A stretch of DNA of 64,000 bases from positions 62,001-126,000 of the forward strand of contig JALKBU010000004.1 in the NCBI GenBank assembly GCA_023091735.1, given 5' to 3'. This DNA comes from Trichomonas tenax (lineage: Eukaryota > Parabasalia > Trichomonadida > Trichomonadidae). The notes under the pieces were generated by a model, which had not been told where the DNA came from, did no database searches, and saw only the letters and a list, made by a program, of their open reading frames with translations. Below are positions 10,422-20,728 of this stretch, one piece after another; the first letter of the stretch is position 1; each line of letters begins with the position of its first letter. Both the position numbers and the translations under genes were made by a program.

Positions 10422-11780
10422 ATGAAACCACAGTGGCTTGTCTTTAAAGAAAAGGAAGCTGCTAAAACTGGAATTTTAGACTTAAGCAAAGAGTTTGTTA
10501 CAGATTTATCGATGATTAGAGCGTCTAAATCAATAAAAGTCTTAAATCTTAGCTATTCTCCAATAGAAAGCTTGGAGGGACTGCACAAATTACCAAACAT
10601 CGAAAAATTTATTGCAAACAATGCCGCAATATCAAGTTTGAAGGGTTTTGAAGCAATTTCCAAAATTCAATCGATAGAACTTCGAGAAACTCCGATTTCA
10701 AAAGAAAAATACTACAAGCTATCATTAGTTGTGGCGTTTAAAAATATAAGGACAATTGATAACAAGAAAATTCCCGAAAGTTTGTATAAAAAAGCAGAAA
10801 CTTATCCAAAAGAGGCTTTGGAATTACTAAACAATGGCTGGAGATTGGAATATCCATGTCCATCTCTTGAACAAATCGAATCTCTTCAGGAACAAAATAA
10901 AATTATCACTTCACCAGTAAAAGATCCTAAAACTGAACAAAAAGATGATAAAATGACAGATGAGTTCACAAAAATAATGAGAGAAATGATAAAACAGCAC
11001 GATAAAGCATTGGAAAAAACGGACTTAAAATTACAGAAATTGTTCGATTCAAATCCAGATTTGACAGAAGAAACAGAAAGTGTTCCGCCTTCTCCAACAT
11101 CGCACGTCATGCAACTCGAAGAACAAAGTTCTTTAACTAATTTCACAGAAACTTCAATATATAGCAAACCAAGACCTGTAAAAGAGCTTATTGTTGAACT
11201 CCTTGAACAATATGGATATCAAATTCGTTCTCTTTCGAGTTCATATTTACTCGATTTAATCAGACAAATATTATCACAAGCAAATGCGAATAAATCACAG
11301 AGAATAACAGAAATTGATATACCAGTTGAAGAAGAGGATATTCTTGAATTTAACGTTCAAGAAGAGCCAAAGCCAGAAAAAATAACTAAAACAGTCCCTG
11401 TAATAGAAGATGATTTGATTAATGAAGATGAAGCAGAAATCGTAGTTGAAGAAAAACTTCCTGTTCAAAAGACTGAAGAAAAGCCACCAGCTGCTCCAAA
11501 GGTTGAAGAAAAGAATTCTCCGAGTACAAGTTTTGAAGAGGATGAAGTTAGTGAAATTAACTCAGATCAAATCCAAGCTGAAGAAGAAGTCTTCGAAGGA
11601 AATGTTCAATATGTTTTTGGCGAAGAAGAGTTCAATTCCAATGAATTTGCAGAAGAAGATATAAATATAGAGAGTCAACTTTCAGCTCTCGTTTCAAGAA
11701 TATCTGAAGTTAACAGTTTGATTGCTGCTTTAGCTGAAGAAGATATGAATGAAGAAGAGCAAAACATAGATTCTGTTTAG
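10422..11780 (+). CDS. Short LRR protein with acidic C-terminal half
   Basis: 452 residues from the ATG at 10422; a TTG precedes it in frame and is not used here. Residues about 15-115 form SDS22-like leucine-rich repeats (VLNLSYSPIESLEGL, then SLKGF and SIELRETPIS units), closed by a cap with NKKIPESLYKKAETYPKEA. From about 190 the protein is charged and Glu-rich, probably disordered. The cap resembles the segment after the LRRs in the AIR9-like protein at 1-3925 (NENKITHETYEKAFSFSP), so the two may be related, which is inference. No membrane segment or enzyme motif is seen. LRR proteins of this size usually act as binding scaffolds; partners are unknown. Confidence 0.8.
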   Translation: MKPQWLVFKEKEAAKTGILDLSKEFVTDLSMIRASKSIKVLNLSYSPIESLEGLHKLPNIEKFIANNAAISSLKGFEAISKIQSIELRETPISKEKYYKLSLVVAFKNIRTIDNKKIPESLYKKAETYPKEALELLNNGWRLEYPCPSLEQIESLQEQNKIITSPVKDPKTEQKDDKMTDEFTKIMREMIKQHDKALEKTDLKLQKLFDSNPDLTEETESVPPSPTSHVMQLEEQSSLTNFTETSIYSKPRPVKELIVELLEQYGYQIRSLSSSYLLDLIRQILSQANANKSQRITEIDIPVEEEDILEFNVQEEPKPEKITKTVPVIEDDLINEDEAEIVVEEKLPVQKTEEKPPAAPKVEEKNSPSTSFEEDEVSEINSDQIQAEEEVFEGNVQYVFGEEEFNSNEFAEEDINIESQLSALVSRISEVNSLIAALAEEDMNEEEQNIDSV

Positions 11781-12470
11781 ATGTGACAAGTAATTGTATT
11801 TTTAATTAAATTTGTATATTAATGACACGACACCCCCTTTTTTAATTTAACATTTAACAAAAATCAATTTGAATATCAAGAAATTCTGTGAGTGAATATC
11901 ATTGTGTTTAAAGTGTTGGAGATATACTATGTGAGCATCTGTATGTTTTTCATGGCTTATTTTAGATCTAACACAATTATTTTGGTTATATTATTTGAAT
12001 CGTTTTTAAAACATGTTTTTCAACCTGTTTTTATTATAAAAACCATACAAAATCATCATGCAAGCATTTTTTAACATTAATTTCGAATGTGCAAACAAAA
12101 TCAAACACATCATCATTAAAATGTATTTTGATCATTATAAACAAGATTTATATAGATGAATACATTATAACTACATGCATTTGGTAGAGATGATAATATA
12201 TAGAATACTAAAACAATGATAAGTAATGTAGAGATAAAATTCACTCGCTTAGAATTCGACCGAGTGAAATTTTCAAAAATATTTTATTTCTCCTTGTCAA
12301 CACTTAAAGTCTAAATATATTTTTAGCTAGAGAATATGGTTTTAACTCGTAAAGAAAAATGTGGTTGAAAATAAAAAAAATAATTTTTCCAAAACGATAA
12401 CAAAACAAACAATTTCACTTCTTTTCGATTAATTTAAATCCCAGTGAATTCAAATCCATAATTTTTATTG
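11781..12470. other. Intergenic region before the kinase gene
   Basis: AT-rich with no supported gene. It contains ATTAAAAAAGGGG (reverse strand, near 11830-11845) and an AAAACGATA element at 12391-12399. Confidence 0.6.
12391..12399 (+). promoter_or_regulatory. AAAACGATA element, 80 bases before the kinase ATG
   Basis: The same 9-mer lies close upstream of the eS10, TPR-like and (reversed) sugar-transporter genes. It resembles the TAACGATA-type Myb recognition element described for the T. vaginalis ap65-1 promoter, from memory. Function is inferred. Confidence 0.4.
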
Positions 12471-14885
12471 ATGTTGAAATCATTAGAGGAAGATTACCAT
12501 AAGTTTGTAGTCTCTCTAAGCGATTTCGAAATTGGCCGCGTTATAGGTCATGGTGGTTACAGTGAGGTATATTTTGGGCTCCAAAGATCAACAGGAATTT
12601 ATGTTGCAATTAAAATTCTAAAACAAAAAAAATTAACGGAAGAAAGATTTATTATTTACGAACGTGAAATCAAAATATTGGCAAATGCGAAGAATAGATT
12701 CATTCTCGGCTTTATTGGTTTTACAACTTATTATCCTTTCGCTATTATTACTATTTATACATCGGGAAATTCTTTATATAACGCATTGCATCACGTTGGT
12801 GATGCTCCTGTGTTAACTGGAACACAAAAATCAAAGATTGCCTTTGGAATCGCGATTGGAATGAAAAGATTACATCATATGCGTGTTATACATAGAGACT
12901 TAAAGTCTTTGAACATATTATTGGATAGGCAACTCTATCCAAAAATCTGCGATTTTGGATTATCTCGATTTGTTACTAACGAAGAGACACTTCTGACGGT
13001 GAATATCGGTACTCCACACTGGATGGCACCTGAGTTATTCGAAGGATCGATGTATACGAACAAAGTTGATGTTTATGCATATGCAATGGTTTTATGGGAA
13101 TTACTTGTCGGATCATATCCTTTTAAAGGTGTTCCGCCTGTTCAGATTGCCTTTTTAGTTTGTAAGAAGCAAGAAAGACCAAAATTGCCATCGAGAACTC
13201 CAAATTCACTCTCGAAACTTATAACCAAATGTTGGACTCATAAACCAGAAGAAAGACCTTCTTTTGGTCGTATTTATAAAGAGTTCATGGAAGAGCAAGT
13301 TCATTTCCCTGATACAGATATGAATGAGCTCAACAGATTCATGAAAGAATGTGTTGATAACATGGATATGCCATATGAAGATATGGAACTTGTAAAACAG
13401 CATCCAAGACGTTATTCTATTCCTCCTGACTTAAGATCTACTGTTCCTTTTGAACCAAGCAAACTCGCAATTGATGATACTGAGCTGTCATCACTTCCAA
13501 GTTGCAAATCAAATGATTTCATTTCAGCATTGAATTCAGTGAAAAAAGATATGCAACCTTTTCACGCGATGGAGTTCTTCAAGACTTTATGTGAGAATAT
13601 AGAAGAAAATCCAACAGATGATGTTCTATATGAGATTGTCAAAAGTGCAAAAGATTTAATTTGGGAATCACCAATTGCTTTAACTGCATTTGTTGAATCA
13701 AATTTGTTTTATACATTGCCTTTGAATAGAACTATTATCATTGACTTGATTCTTGATATTTATTTACAAGTTTTTGCTATTTTTCCTAATGCAATTAACA
13801 GATCTCACGTAGACCATATTTTTTCTCTAGCTCCAGCTTATCCACTCAAGATTTTATGCATCATTCATAGATATCTTTGTGGACATCAGAGAAATCAATA
13901 TTTCACTGATATCTCAGATTATTTATTATCATCTTATCAACTCTTTTTGAACACAGATTCATCACAAGAATATATGAAGTTATTATTCACTGTTGTTTCA
14001 TTGGATGAAAACTTCAAATATGCGAGATTTCCCTATTTGCAATTGATTCTCTTTGAAGCAATTCGTTTGGGAATTCATTCACAATTAGCAACAGATATTT
14101 TTATTTCTTCGATTGATCCAAGCATTCAAATCAATCAAGATGCAATTGTTTCATTGATTCAACAAAATGAATCTGTTGGTTGTGCTCTTTCTATCTTAGC
14201 AAGAATACCTGGAATAATTCCAACACTTCAGATGACAACAGCATTAATGGAAGCTGCAAAAACACATGAATTAGCTTCATTATTGCTATGTCAGCTTTGC
14301 GAAAATGAATCTGTTTCGACAAAACTTTCAGGAGAGATTGAAGAATGGTCATCATTGGACCTTCCTAATGTCCAAGGAACATTTAGAATATTTGTGATAT
14401 TGCTTCACAATAGAAGAAATTTAAGAATCCTTTCAACAAATGAATGTTCTTTTGAATTATTGAAACGTGTTATTTTGCTCAAGAACGATAAGTTGATAGC
14501 CGATGTTAACTATGTTTTTTCATATCTAAACTCACCCGCATTCATTACTACTGCCACGGATTTCGAGCTCTTGTCGGTTTATTTTCGGACATGTCTTGAA
14601 ATGGGTGACATGACAACTGTTGCTGGCTGTATTTACACAGCAGAAGCACTCGCACGAACAGCGTGGAGTGATGATTTCCTGCAGATCCTGCCTCTTTCTG
14701 TTGCTTTGTTGAAGCAGATGGGCGGCTGGGAGAAGCACATTTTGCCATATTTGTCAACACTTTCTTACCATGAAGAAGCGATTGATGAAATTTTAGATGC
14801 AAAGATCGAGGATACACTTAACTTGCTCCTTGCATCACCAGAGCTTGGTGCGTATGCGCAGGTTGTATTGAATAATATACAATAA
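12471..14885 (+). CDS. TKL-like protein kinase with long helical C-terminal region
   Basis: 804 residues from the ATG at 12471, the first in frame. The kinase domain covers about 18-285: glycine-rich loop GHGGYSEV (26-33), Lys48 in VAIK, HRDLKSLN with Asp143, DFG at 161-163, and GTPHWMAPELF. All catalytic residues are present. HRDLKSLN and WMAPE are typical of tyrosine-kinase-like (TKL) serine/threonine kinases, a group expanded in T. vaginalis. Residues about 350-804 look like an armadillo/HEAT-type helical solenoid and probably mediate binding. No membrane segment is seen. The TAA stop is followed by A, giving the TAAA tetranucleotide reported as a poly(A) signal in T. vaginalis. Substrates are unknown. 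Confidence 0.92.
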   Translation: MLKSLEEDYHKFVVSLSDFEIGRVIGHGGYSEVYFGLQRSTGIYVAIKILKQKKLTEERFIIYEREIKILANAKNRFILGFIGFTTYYPFAIITIYTSGNSLYNALHHVGDAPVLTGTQKSKIAFGIAIGMKRLHHMRVIHRDLKSLNILLDRQLYPKICDFGLSRFVTNEETLLTVNIGTPHWMAPELFEGSMYTNKVDVYAYAMVLWELLVGSYPFKGVPPVQIAFLVCKKQERPKLPSRTPNSLSKLITKCWTHKPEERPSFGRIYKEFMEEQVHFPDTDMNELNRFMKECVDNMDMPYEDMELVKQHPRRYSIPPDLRSTVPFEPSKLAIDDTELSSLPSCKSNDFISALNSVKKDMQPFHAMEFFKTLCENIEENPTDDVLYEIVKSAKDLIWESPIALTAFVESNLFYTLPLNRTIIIDLILDIYLQVFAIFPNAINRSHVDHIFSLAPAYPLKILCIIHRYLCGHQRNQYFTDISDYLLSSYQLFLNTDSSQEYMKLLFTVVSLDENFKYARFPYLQLILFEAIRLGIHSQLATDIFISSIDPSIQINQDAIVSLIQQNESVGCALSILARIPGIIPTLQMTTALMEAAKTHELASLLLCQLCENESVSTKLSGEIEEWSSLDLPNVQGTFRIFVILLHNRRNLRILSTNECSFELLKRVILLKNDKLIADVNYVFSYLNSPAFITTATDFELLSVYFRTCLEMGDMTTVAGCIYTAEALARTAWSDDFLQILPLSVALLKQMGGWEKHILPYLSTLSYHEEAIDEILDAKIEDTLNLLLASPELGAYAQVVLNNIQ

Positions 14886-15594
14886 ATTGTTTTTATATAT
14901 GTTTTGTTAGAATCATAATTTTGATTTTTATCAGAATCTATAAGATTTCTATATAGATCTTTGCAAGCTTGTGATTTTGAATTGAAATATTTTTCAAAAT
15001 TCAGATTTTATAAAATTCAAGAATTGCAAATTCACATTTTTATTAAAATCAAGAATAAAGAAAGTAGAAATGTATTTTCTTTCAGTTGAATAAGGTATTT
15101 TAGCTCTTATAATCAGAATTAATGATATTAGAACTTAATATTGACGATTTCATGTCCAAATATTGTTATTAATAGGTGTAATCGTTGTGACATAATATAT
15201 TTCAACTATTAAAGTTGATTTCAGAATATTTCTAGCTGTTCTAATGTTTGCTAATGAAATATATTGAATTTCATAAAAATATCAATATTAAGTTAAATAA
15301 CGATAAATATAAACTCTAATTAAAAAATATAATAAAATTCTAAATGTAACGAAGTTTAGCTAAGAAAATCAAGCAAAATATATTGAATATTTTGGATAAT
15401 ATTAAGATAATCGATTTTATTTCAAAGTTTAGATTCAAAAACCTATGGATATGCTATGCTTAAGCTGTCAATCAAAATAGCAAAATTCATCAAAAAAATA
15501 AATTTGTATCATTCAAATTTGAATTTAACCGCCTCGTTTATATTTTTTTGCAAATTTTTTCTCTCAATTTTTTTATTAAAAAAGGGGTTGTTTA
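14886..15594. other. Intergenic region
   Basis: AT-rich with no supported gene. It ends in a T/A-rich stretch with ATTAAAAAAGGGG at about 15574-15587, next to the decayed recombinase. Confidence 0.6.
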
Positions 15595-15861
15595 TTAAAT
15601 TATGGGGGTAAAGGCTGTGGAAGCTTGACGCATGTCAATGGCAGTGTAACGAGTAAAAACATCAGTTTTTCACCTGCCCATAGACTTTATTGTAAAATCT
15701 GGAATATTCATAAGAGCCGCCTCGTGGGCAGCGCCCTTTTGAAAACTGTGTGTACTGTAGTTATTGTCATGAAACATAGTTTTGAAGGTGTCTTTAATTT
15801 TCGCTTTGTATGTAAGTGGGAAGATTTTCGGCTGTGATGTCTTCTCACTTTGTTGCCTCAA
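15595..15861 (-). pseudogene. C-terminal remnant of a tyrosine recombinase
   Basis: The reverse strand encodes the C-terminal signature of tyrosine recombinases: PKIFPLTYKAKIKDT, then YSTHSFQKGAAHEAAL, then IPDFTIKSMGR, a stop and KTDVFTRYTAID. Intact relatives have HSFR, a Trp after MGR, and a RY nucleophile motif. Here the box II arginine is Gln (codon 15739-15741), the His is kept (15748-15750), the Trp is TGA (15670-15672) and the Tyr is kept (15646-15648). The upstream catalytic domain is missing beyond 15861, where the membrane-protein fragment begins. Such recombinases mobilise Crypton, DIRS and phage-like elements; which type this was cannot be told. Confidence 0.7.
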
Positions 15862-17030
15862 TAAACTCGATTTTAATCATTGTTCAACTTTACATTCACA
15901 TGTTATCTGAATTGCACTTCACATTGCTTCTTGCTGGTGTCTGGATTGTTGTTATGATAATCACAGCTTTCTTGATAAGATGGAAACACACAAGAATTGA
16001 TAAAATGATCGAAACATCAAACTTCTCGAAATCTTCAGTTAGAGATATTTTTTATATCTGCCAGAGAGCTCTTTATACATCTAAGCTCTCAAAGAATATT
16101 ATTTCCGTGATGGATGAAGCATATTCTTATGATCAATCTGTCAGCAACATGATTTCTTTAGTTGCTTTACGAATCGCTTATGATGTTCATAGACAAGATT
16201 TAGACACAATGGTAATAGAATTTGCAAACACACCAAACCTTCCTCGTATTGTTCAATTCTGAGTTTCCAGTTATACAAGAGAAGATATTTATGGCGATAA
16301 GAAGAGCAGGTCTTCTTAAAGTTTTACTTGATGATATGTGCTATGACTTTCGGCTCTATGAAACTTTCTTCCCATCGCATTCTAAGGTTCACACTCTTTA
16401 CAACGAATTCTTCAAGAAGTTCTTAATCAGAACTGATACAAAAGTTTCTGATATTAACAGATATTCAATGAGTGAAAATGATATAATGATGAATGTTTCT
16501 GATAACTCCGATGGCTCAACAAGCTGTCATTCTTCTTCTTCAAGCAGCAGTGATGAAGGATTAAGAAATGGGCAACAGCAGTGGATCTCAGAAATCATTA
16601 AGTTTGCCTGTAATTTTCTTACGTCTGATTATATGGATATTAACAATGTCTGTTTATTACGCAATAATAACATGGCAGAATTCTACATCAAAGAGTTCCA
16701 ACGATATTATATGGATTTCAATTATTGGCAATTCAATGGCTCAAAATTTCATACATGCTTGATGAATTTAGGGCTAATAATACATTAGCTAACATACTTT
16801 GCCCTGAAATTCGCCATCTTACTTATCTTCCTGATACTACATATGTTTCATCAACAATGACCATTTTCAGGAACATTTCAAACATTTTAAGAGATCTCCA
16901 AAATGATTTGAGTAAAACAGAGTATAAAATCATTCAGCTTGATCCAAAGGATATAGGATATAAAGTATTTAAGAAGAATTTATTCCATCCAAAGGTTAAT
17001 CTAACAAATTTCACGATATCTCTTAATTAA
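15837..17030 (+). pseudogene. Broken membrane-protein gene, possibly of the cyclase-associated family
   Basis: Three open pieces in alternating frames (15837-16262, 16222-16788, 16725-17030) read as one protein with frameshifts near 16258 and 16758. The first piece has two hydrophobic segments (about residues 8-28 and 35-57). The rest is helical with a Ser-rich stretch (SSSSSSSDEG). The pattern recalls the long membrane region of trichomonad adenylate/guanylate cyclase-like proteins, but no cyclase domain is present, so this is a guess. The left end abuts the recombinase remnant, and the apparent start may be fortuitous. In the same frame, stops at 17028, 17125 and 17202 precede the BspA fragment. 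Confidence 0.5.
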
Positions 17031-17208
17031 TTTGTTTCTTCAACAGCGAGTTATTTATTGGAAATTAAATCACAAAACGAAAACTTAACAAAGGATGGAT
17101 TAATTGAAGATCTTGGAGAATTATAGCCAGCAGTATTTGATGCAAATGTAATTGTTGAAAGACAATTGACAGCAGCTTTTAGCACAGATTTCGACACTCT
17201 TTAACGAA

Positions 17209-18501
17209 AGGAAAGAAAGTACTTCTTCATTTACAAGGTTAAATGTCATCATCTTGAAAAAATTGAAATGAACAAAGTTCTATTTATTTATAACAATGTA
17301 TTCCAAAATTGTCAGAATCTTAAAACTGTTTCAGCAGATTCTGTTGAATCAATCGATATTAGAGGCTTTTATAATTCATCTATACCAGAAATCAGTTTAC
17401 CAAAGTGTGTAAAAATCGAAAGTAATGCTTTTCATTACTGTTTTCATTTGAAAAAAATTGAGTGTTCTAAATTATATGTTGCAAAGGCACTTGCATTTGT
17501 ATTCACTGGACTTGAAGTAGCTCACTTCCCTGATTGTGCGGAAATTGGCGAAAAATGTTTCATCTCATCACTGGTTAAAGAAATCAATCTTCCAGAATTG
17601 CACTAAATTGCAGAAAGTTTTCATTGATTATGCAACCTCAATAAGATATTACATTTTTGGATCTGATATTCCATTGGTTGAATTATATGCTCCTGCAGCT
17701 GAAGATGTTGATAATGTTTTATTTGGTTATCTAAAAGAACTCAAATCATTGACATTAGGTGTTACAGACTTCGTCAACATTTTATCCATTCCTAAAACAA
17801 TCGAAAACGTTACTTTGAAGCAACTCAAAACAATTGCAAATACATTATTCAAAGATTGCACAAATTTGAGAACAGCAAAGATTCCAGAAGCTAAATCAAT
17901 ATCAGCGAGAGCTTTTGAAAGATGCAAATCTTTATCTGTTTTAAATATCGAGAAAGTTGAATCTATTGATGGTGATAATGTATTTAATGGCTGTGAATCG
18001 TTGAAATCTATAGAGATGCCTAAACTCAGATCAGTTCAGGAAAGGTTCTCAAAGATATTCAGCGGCTGCAAGAATCTCAAAAAAGTTAAATTCGGAATAA
18101 CTCCACCAATTAATTTCTCAGAAGATGTTTTCACTAATTCTGGAAGTTCTAATATCAAACTTATAATAGATGACAGAGATTCATTCATGAAATATTCTCC
18201 GCAATGCAAAGTTGATTCCAATCAACACTATGTGTGGAAAGGAATTGTTACACAATACTTTGCACCATTCAGAACTCCAATTTGTTCACCAGAGATAACT
18301 CCTAAAGAGACTCCAGCGCCATCTGCATCGCCAACAGCTGAAATGAGCTCTTTTGCAAAGAGACATCCTGTTGTATCATTCCTTATCATATCAGCCTTTA
18401 TTGGCACAATGATTGCACTTATATTAGCAATTATAGTAAGGAGAAGAAGAAGAGGTATTAAGAAGGATTATAGAAGTTTAGATAGTCATAGATATTTCTA
18501 A
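17209..18501 (+). pseudogene. 5'-truncated, frameshifted BspA-like LRR surface protein
   Basis: Repeated TpLRR-type units (FQNCQNLKTV, FKDCTNLRTAKIPEA, FERCKSLSVL, FNGCESLKSIEMPKL) are followed by a Pro/Ser-rich stalk (TPKETPAPSASPTAE), a membrane helix (FLIISAFIGTMIALILAIIV) and a basic cytoplasmic tail (RRRRRGIKKDYRSLDSHRYF). This is the usual end of membrane-anchored BspA-like proteins, which in trichomonads are surface proteins linked to adhesion. A frameshift near 17600 separates the pieces 17268-17606 and 17536-18501. The N-terminus is missing, with stops upstream. The C-terminal half is well preserved, so the loss looks recent. Confidence 0.75.
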
Positions 18502-18521
18502 AAATATTGCTTTATTTGGGT

Positions 18522-19181
18522 TTAAATATTTGCATGTCCATTCCTTGATATGTGGCCAATGATGCTAACATCGTCATCGCTATCAACATCGTCAATTACT
18601 TGAGCACCACCTTCTGCATCGAAAATCGCATCACCGAAAAATTCAAGTTTGTTTAAAACGATGCATGGTGGGTTTCCTGGGCATGGTTGGTCTTGATAGA
18701 TTCTTAAATATTTTGCCGTGTACTCTTTGTCGAGTTTGAATGTCTTCTCAGTGCAATATCTGAGTTCTCTGTCTTTTTCGACTTTGTGAATATTTGTCCA
18801 TGTTTTATTATCATCAGATGCTTGAAGAGACCAAGAATAAAGGCAGCAATCAACATAATAGTCATATTCATCACAGCAGCAACCATCGTAACAGCATCCG
18901 CAACGAATAAAGTAAGAATTAATTTTGAATTTTCGATTCAACATTGAAAATGATATCCATGGATGTTCGTCATATGATTTTCCGCAATTTGAGCACCAAT
19001 CATAGCGTTTATCAACAGGATCGATTGCATATTCAGGCTTTGTCATTTGCAAAGTTTTATTAATTCTTTGTTTTGATGATCCACTGGCGTCCAAAACAAT
19101 AATTTTATCATGAAAATGCTTTTTAAATATTCCATTTGTTTCAGTCGAAACTCCATAAGAAAAGAAGAAGAAGTTCAACAT
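18522..19181 (-). CDS. F5/8 type C (discoidin)-like domain protein
   Basis: 219 residues from the ATG at 19179-19181; a GTG lies four codons upstream. The N-terminus MLNFFFFSYGVSTETNG may be a short leader, but that is uncertain. A discoidin-like domain spans about 45-195, with the typical WSLQASDDNKTWTNIHKVEKD strand pair and a closing YLRIYQDQP...LNKLEFFG segment. It carries an unusual Cys-rich insertion (CGCCYDGCCCDEYDYYVDCC) and WCSNCGK, which could bind a metal or form disulfides. The C-terminal tail is acidic (DDVDSDDD). Such domains usually bind carbohydrate or lipid. It converges tail to tail with the BspA remnant, 20 bases apart. Confidence 0.7.
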   Translation of the reverse strand: MLNFFFFSYGVSTETNGIFKKHFHDKIIVLDASGSSKQRINKTLQMTKPEYAIDPVDKRYDWCSNCGKSYDEHPWISFSMLNRKFKINSYFIRCGCCYDGCCCDEYDYYVDCCLYSWSLQASDDNKTWTNIHKVEKDRELRYCTEKTFKLDKEYTAKYLRIYQDQPCPGNPPCIVLNKLEFFGDAIFDAEGGAQVIDDVDSDDDVSIIGHISRNGHANI

Positions 19182-19692
19182 AAAAAATGTCACGTTTTTA
19201 CCTTCAAAAATCTACAATATTAGCTTCACTTATATACAAAATGAATGGTTTCCAATACAATGTTAAGGCTGTTATTATTTGTCTATGGTGTTGAAACTTC
19301 AAGTTTTAAAAGTTAAGGCAGTTATGCTTTATCTTAGAGTATCAAGTTTTAAAATCAAATTTCATCAATTGATCATCATTTAATGAAATGATTGAAAGTT
19401 GGAAATATCGTTGAATTCAATGGCTATTAGTACACTAGATACAATGGAAGTATATTCCAACTAGTTTTCGAGCATAACAAGAAAAAATTTTGATACCCAA
19501 ATTGCTCAAAAAAATGACGGATGTCAAAATTATGATATTTGAGTGACTTATAATCGAAATAGAAACTTCAAACCATAGCTATAGTGCTTAAATTTGATAG
19601 GATTTATAATGATGTTATTATAACATTTCAACTTATTCTCTATCTTTCTGGGCTAAACACACCCTTGCACACCCTATACATTAGAAAGCGGA

Positions 19693-19932
19693 GAAATCCA
19701 AAATAATTCTTACATTGATGGTTTTGCTGGTGAAAGCAGTTGGTGGTATTCCATAGGAATGCTTTGCACTGCAGGTTCATTGTATTTAAAAAATGCTATT
19801 CCCGCAAGCTTTAATGATGTTACAAAATATGTACGTTTATGGGCCCGTGATTCAATAAGATTTATTTATATTTTAGAGAAACTTGCAAATCTTCGCATAC
19901 ATCATCAATACACTTCTTGGTGCTGTGCGTAA
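19693..19932 (+). pseudogene. Decayed coding fragment with SWWYSIG motif
   Basis: An open frame of 79 codons without a start Met reads NSYIDGFAGESSWWYSIGM, then IPASFNDVTKYVRLWARDS, before a TAA. The composition is protein-like, and the WWY and YVRLW motifs recall beta-sandwich secreted proteins. I cannot name the family. The remaining sequence of 19182-20287 is AT-rich and shows no gene. Confidence 0.3.
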
Positions 19933-20123
19933 TATTGGTAATATAGCTTATTATAATCTTGAATATTGATTGAAACGCTGATTAATAACAATATTTTTCT
20001 TCCTTTAATTAACTATACTTCTTGTTTTAACACTATAGTTCATCATATTAACAACTTGCTTATAAATAAACAATTCTTTCTAGTTCTACGACATGAAAAA
20101 ATCCAATCTTTTAATCATAATTT

Positions 20124-20233
20124 TTGACATGTAAAATAATAAAATTTGACGTGTAAAATAAAAAAAAATGATATTTGAAATTTGACACGTAAAAATGAAT
20201 ATGTCTTGAAAATATTTGACATGTAAAACGATA
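20124..20233 (+). promoter_or_regulatory. Four TTGACRYGTAA motifs and an AAAACGATA element before eS10
   Basis: TTGACATGTAA at 20124-20134 and 20216-20226, TTGACGTGTAA at 20146-20156 and TTGACACGTAA at 20182-20192 are reverse-oriented copies of the core seen before the ABC and LRR genes. A weaker TTGACATATTT lies at 20248-20258. AAAACGATA follows at 20225-20233, 63 bases before the ATG. A CCTTTTA near 20275 may overlap the transcription start. Confidence 0.55.
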
Positions 20234-20287
20234 GTCAAAAATCTTATTTGACATATTTTGCGGTTATGGTTCTTCCTTTTACCCAAG

Positions 20288-20728
20288 ATGTATATGCCAA
20301 CAGCCATCCGCAGGAGAATTCTCCGCTACCTCTTCGAGAACGGCGTTCTCTGCGTTTCTGACATCCAGTCGGGCACACACGAGGAGCTCGACTGCCTCAA
20401 CATCTACCCATATCAGATCGGCCGTGCTTTCGTCACAAAGGGCTTCTGCACAAAGACATACGCTTGGGCCCACGCTTACTACATACTCACAGACAAGGGC
20501 ATCGAGTACCTCCGCAACTACTTCGGCCTTCCAGCCAACGCTGCTCCAGCTACACTCCGCGAAGCTGACACAAAGGTCCTCGAGTCCCGCCGCGAGCGCC
20601 CACAGGGCCATGGCCCACGCCGCTTCGGTGCCCCGCGTGGCGAGCGCCCACAGCGCAGTGGTTTCCGCTCCGAGCGCCCACAACGTGCTGAGCGCCCACA
20701 ACGTGCTGAGCGCCCACAGCATGAATAA
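20288..20728 (+). CDS. RPS10: 40S ribosomal protein eS10
   Basis: 146 residues. The start is the ATG at 20288, because MYMPTAIRRRILRYLFENGV aligns with the N-terminus of eS10 proteins; the frame upstream begins with TTG. The plectin/S10 domain fills residues 1-100, with YAWAHAYYILTDKGIEYLR and LPANAAPATLR as clear family signatures. The C-terminal tail is Arg/Pro-rich and ends in tandem ERPQRA repeats, which come from an 18-base direct repeat near 20671-20708. The protein is a small-subunit head component. Codons are strongly biased to C/G-ending synonyms, as expected for high expression. A long antisense frame here is a by-product of that bias. Confidence 0.95.
   Translation: MYMPTAIRRRILRYLFENGVLCVSDIQSGTHEELDCLNIYPYQIGRAFVTKGFCTKTYAWAHAYYILTDKGIEYLRNYFGLPANAAPATLREADTKVLESRRERPQGHGPRRFGAPRGERPQRSGFRSERPQRAERPQRAERPQHE

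Noticed and set aside
11829..15587. ATTAAAAAAGGGG shared (inverted) near 11.83 and 15.58 kb, flanking the kinase
   Set aside because: Low-complexity A-run with a short G-run; no extended similarity or target duplication.
15808..15813. GTATGT as a 5' splice site
   Set aside because: No matching ACTAAC...AG motif follows at a suitable distance, and it lies in the decayed recombinase.
20279..20722. Reverse-strand frame of 147 codons
   Set aside because: Antisense shadow of eS10 caused by its codon bias.
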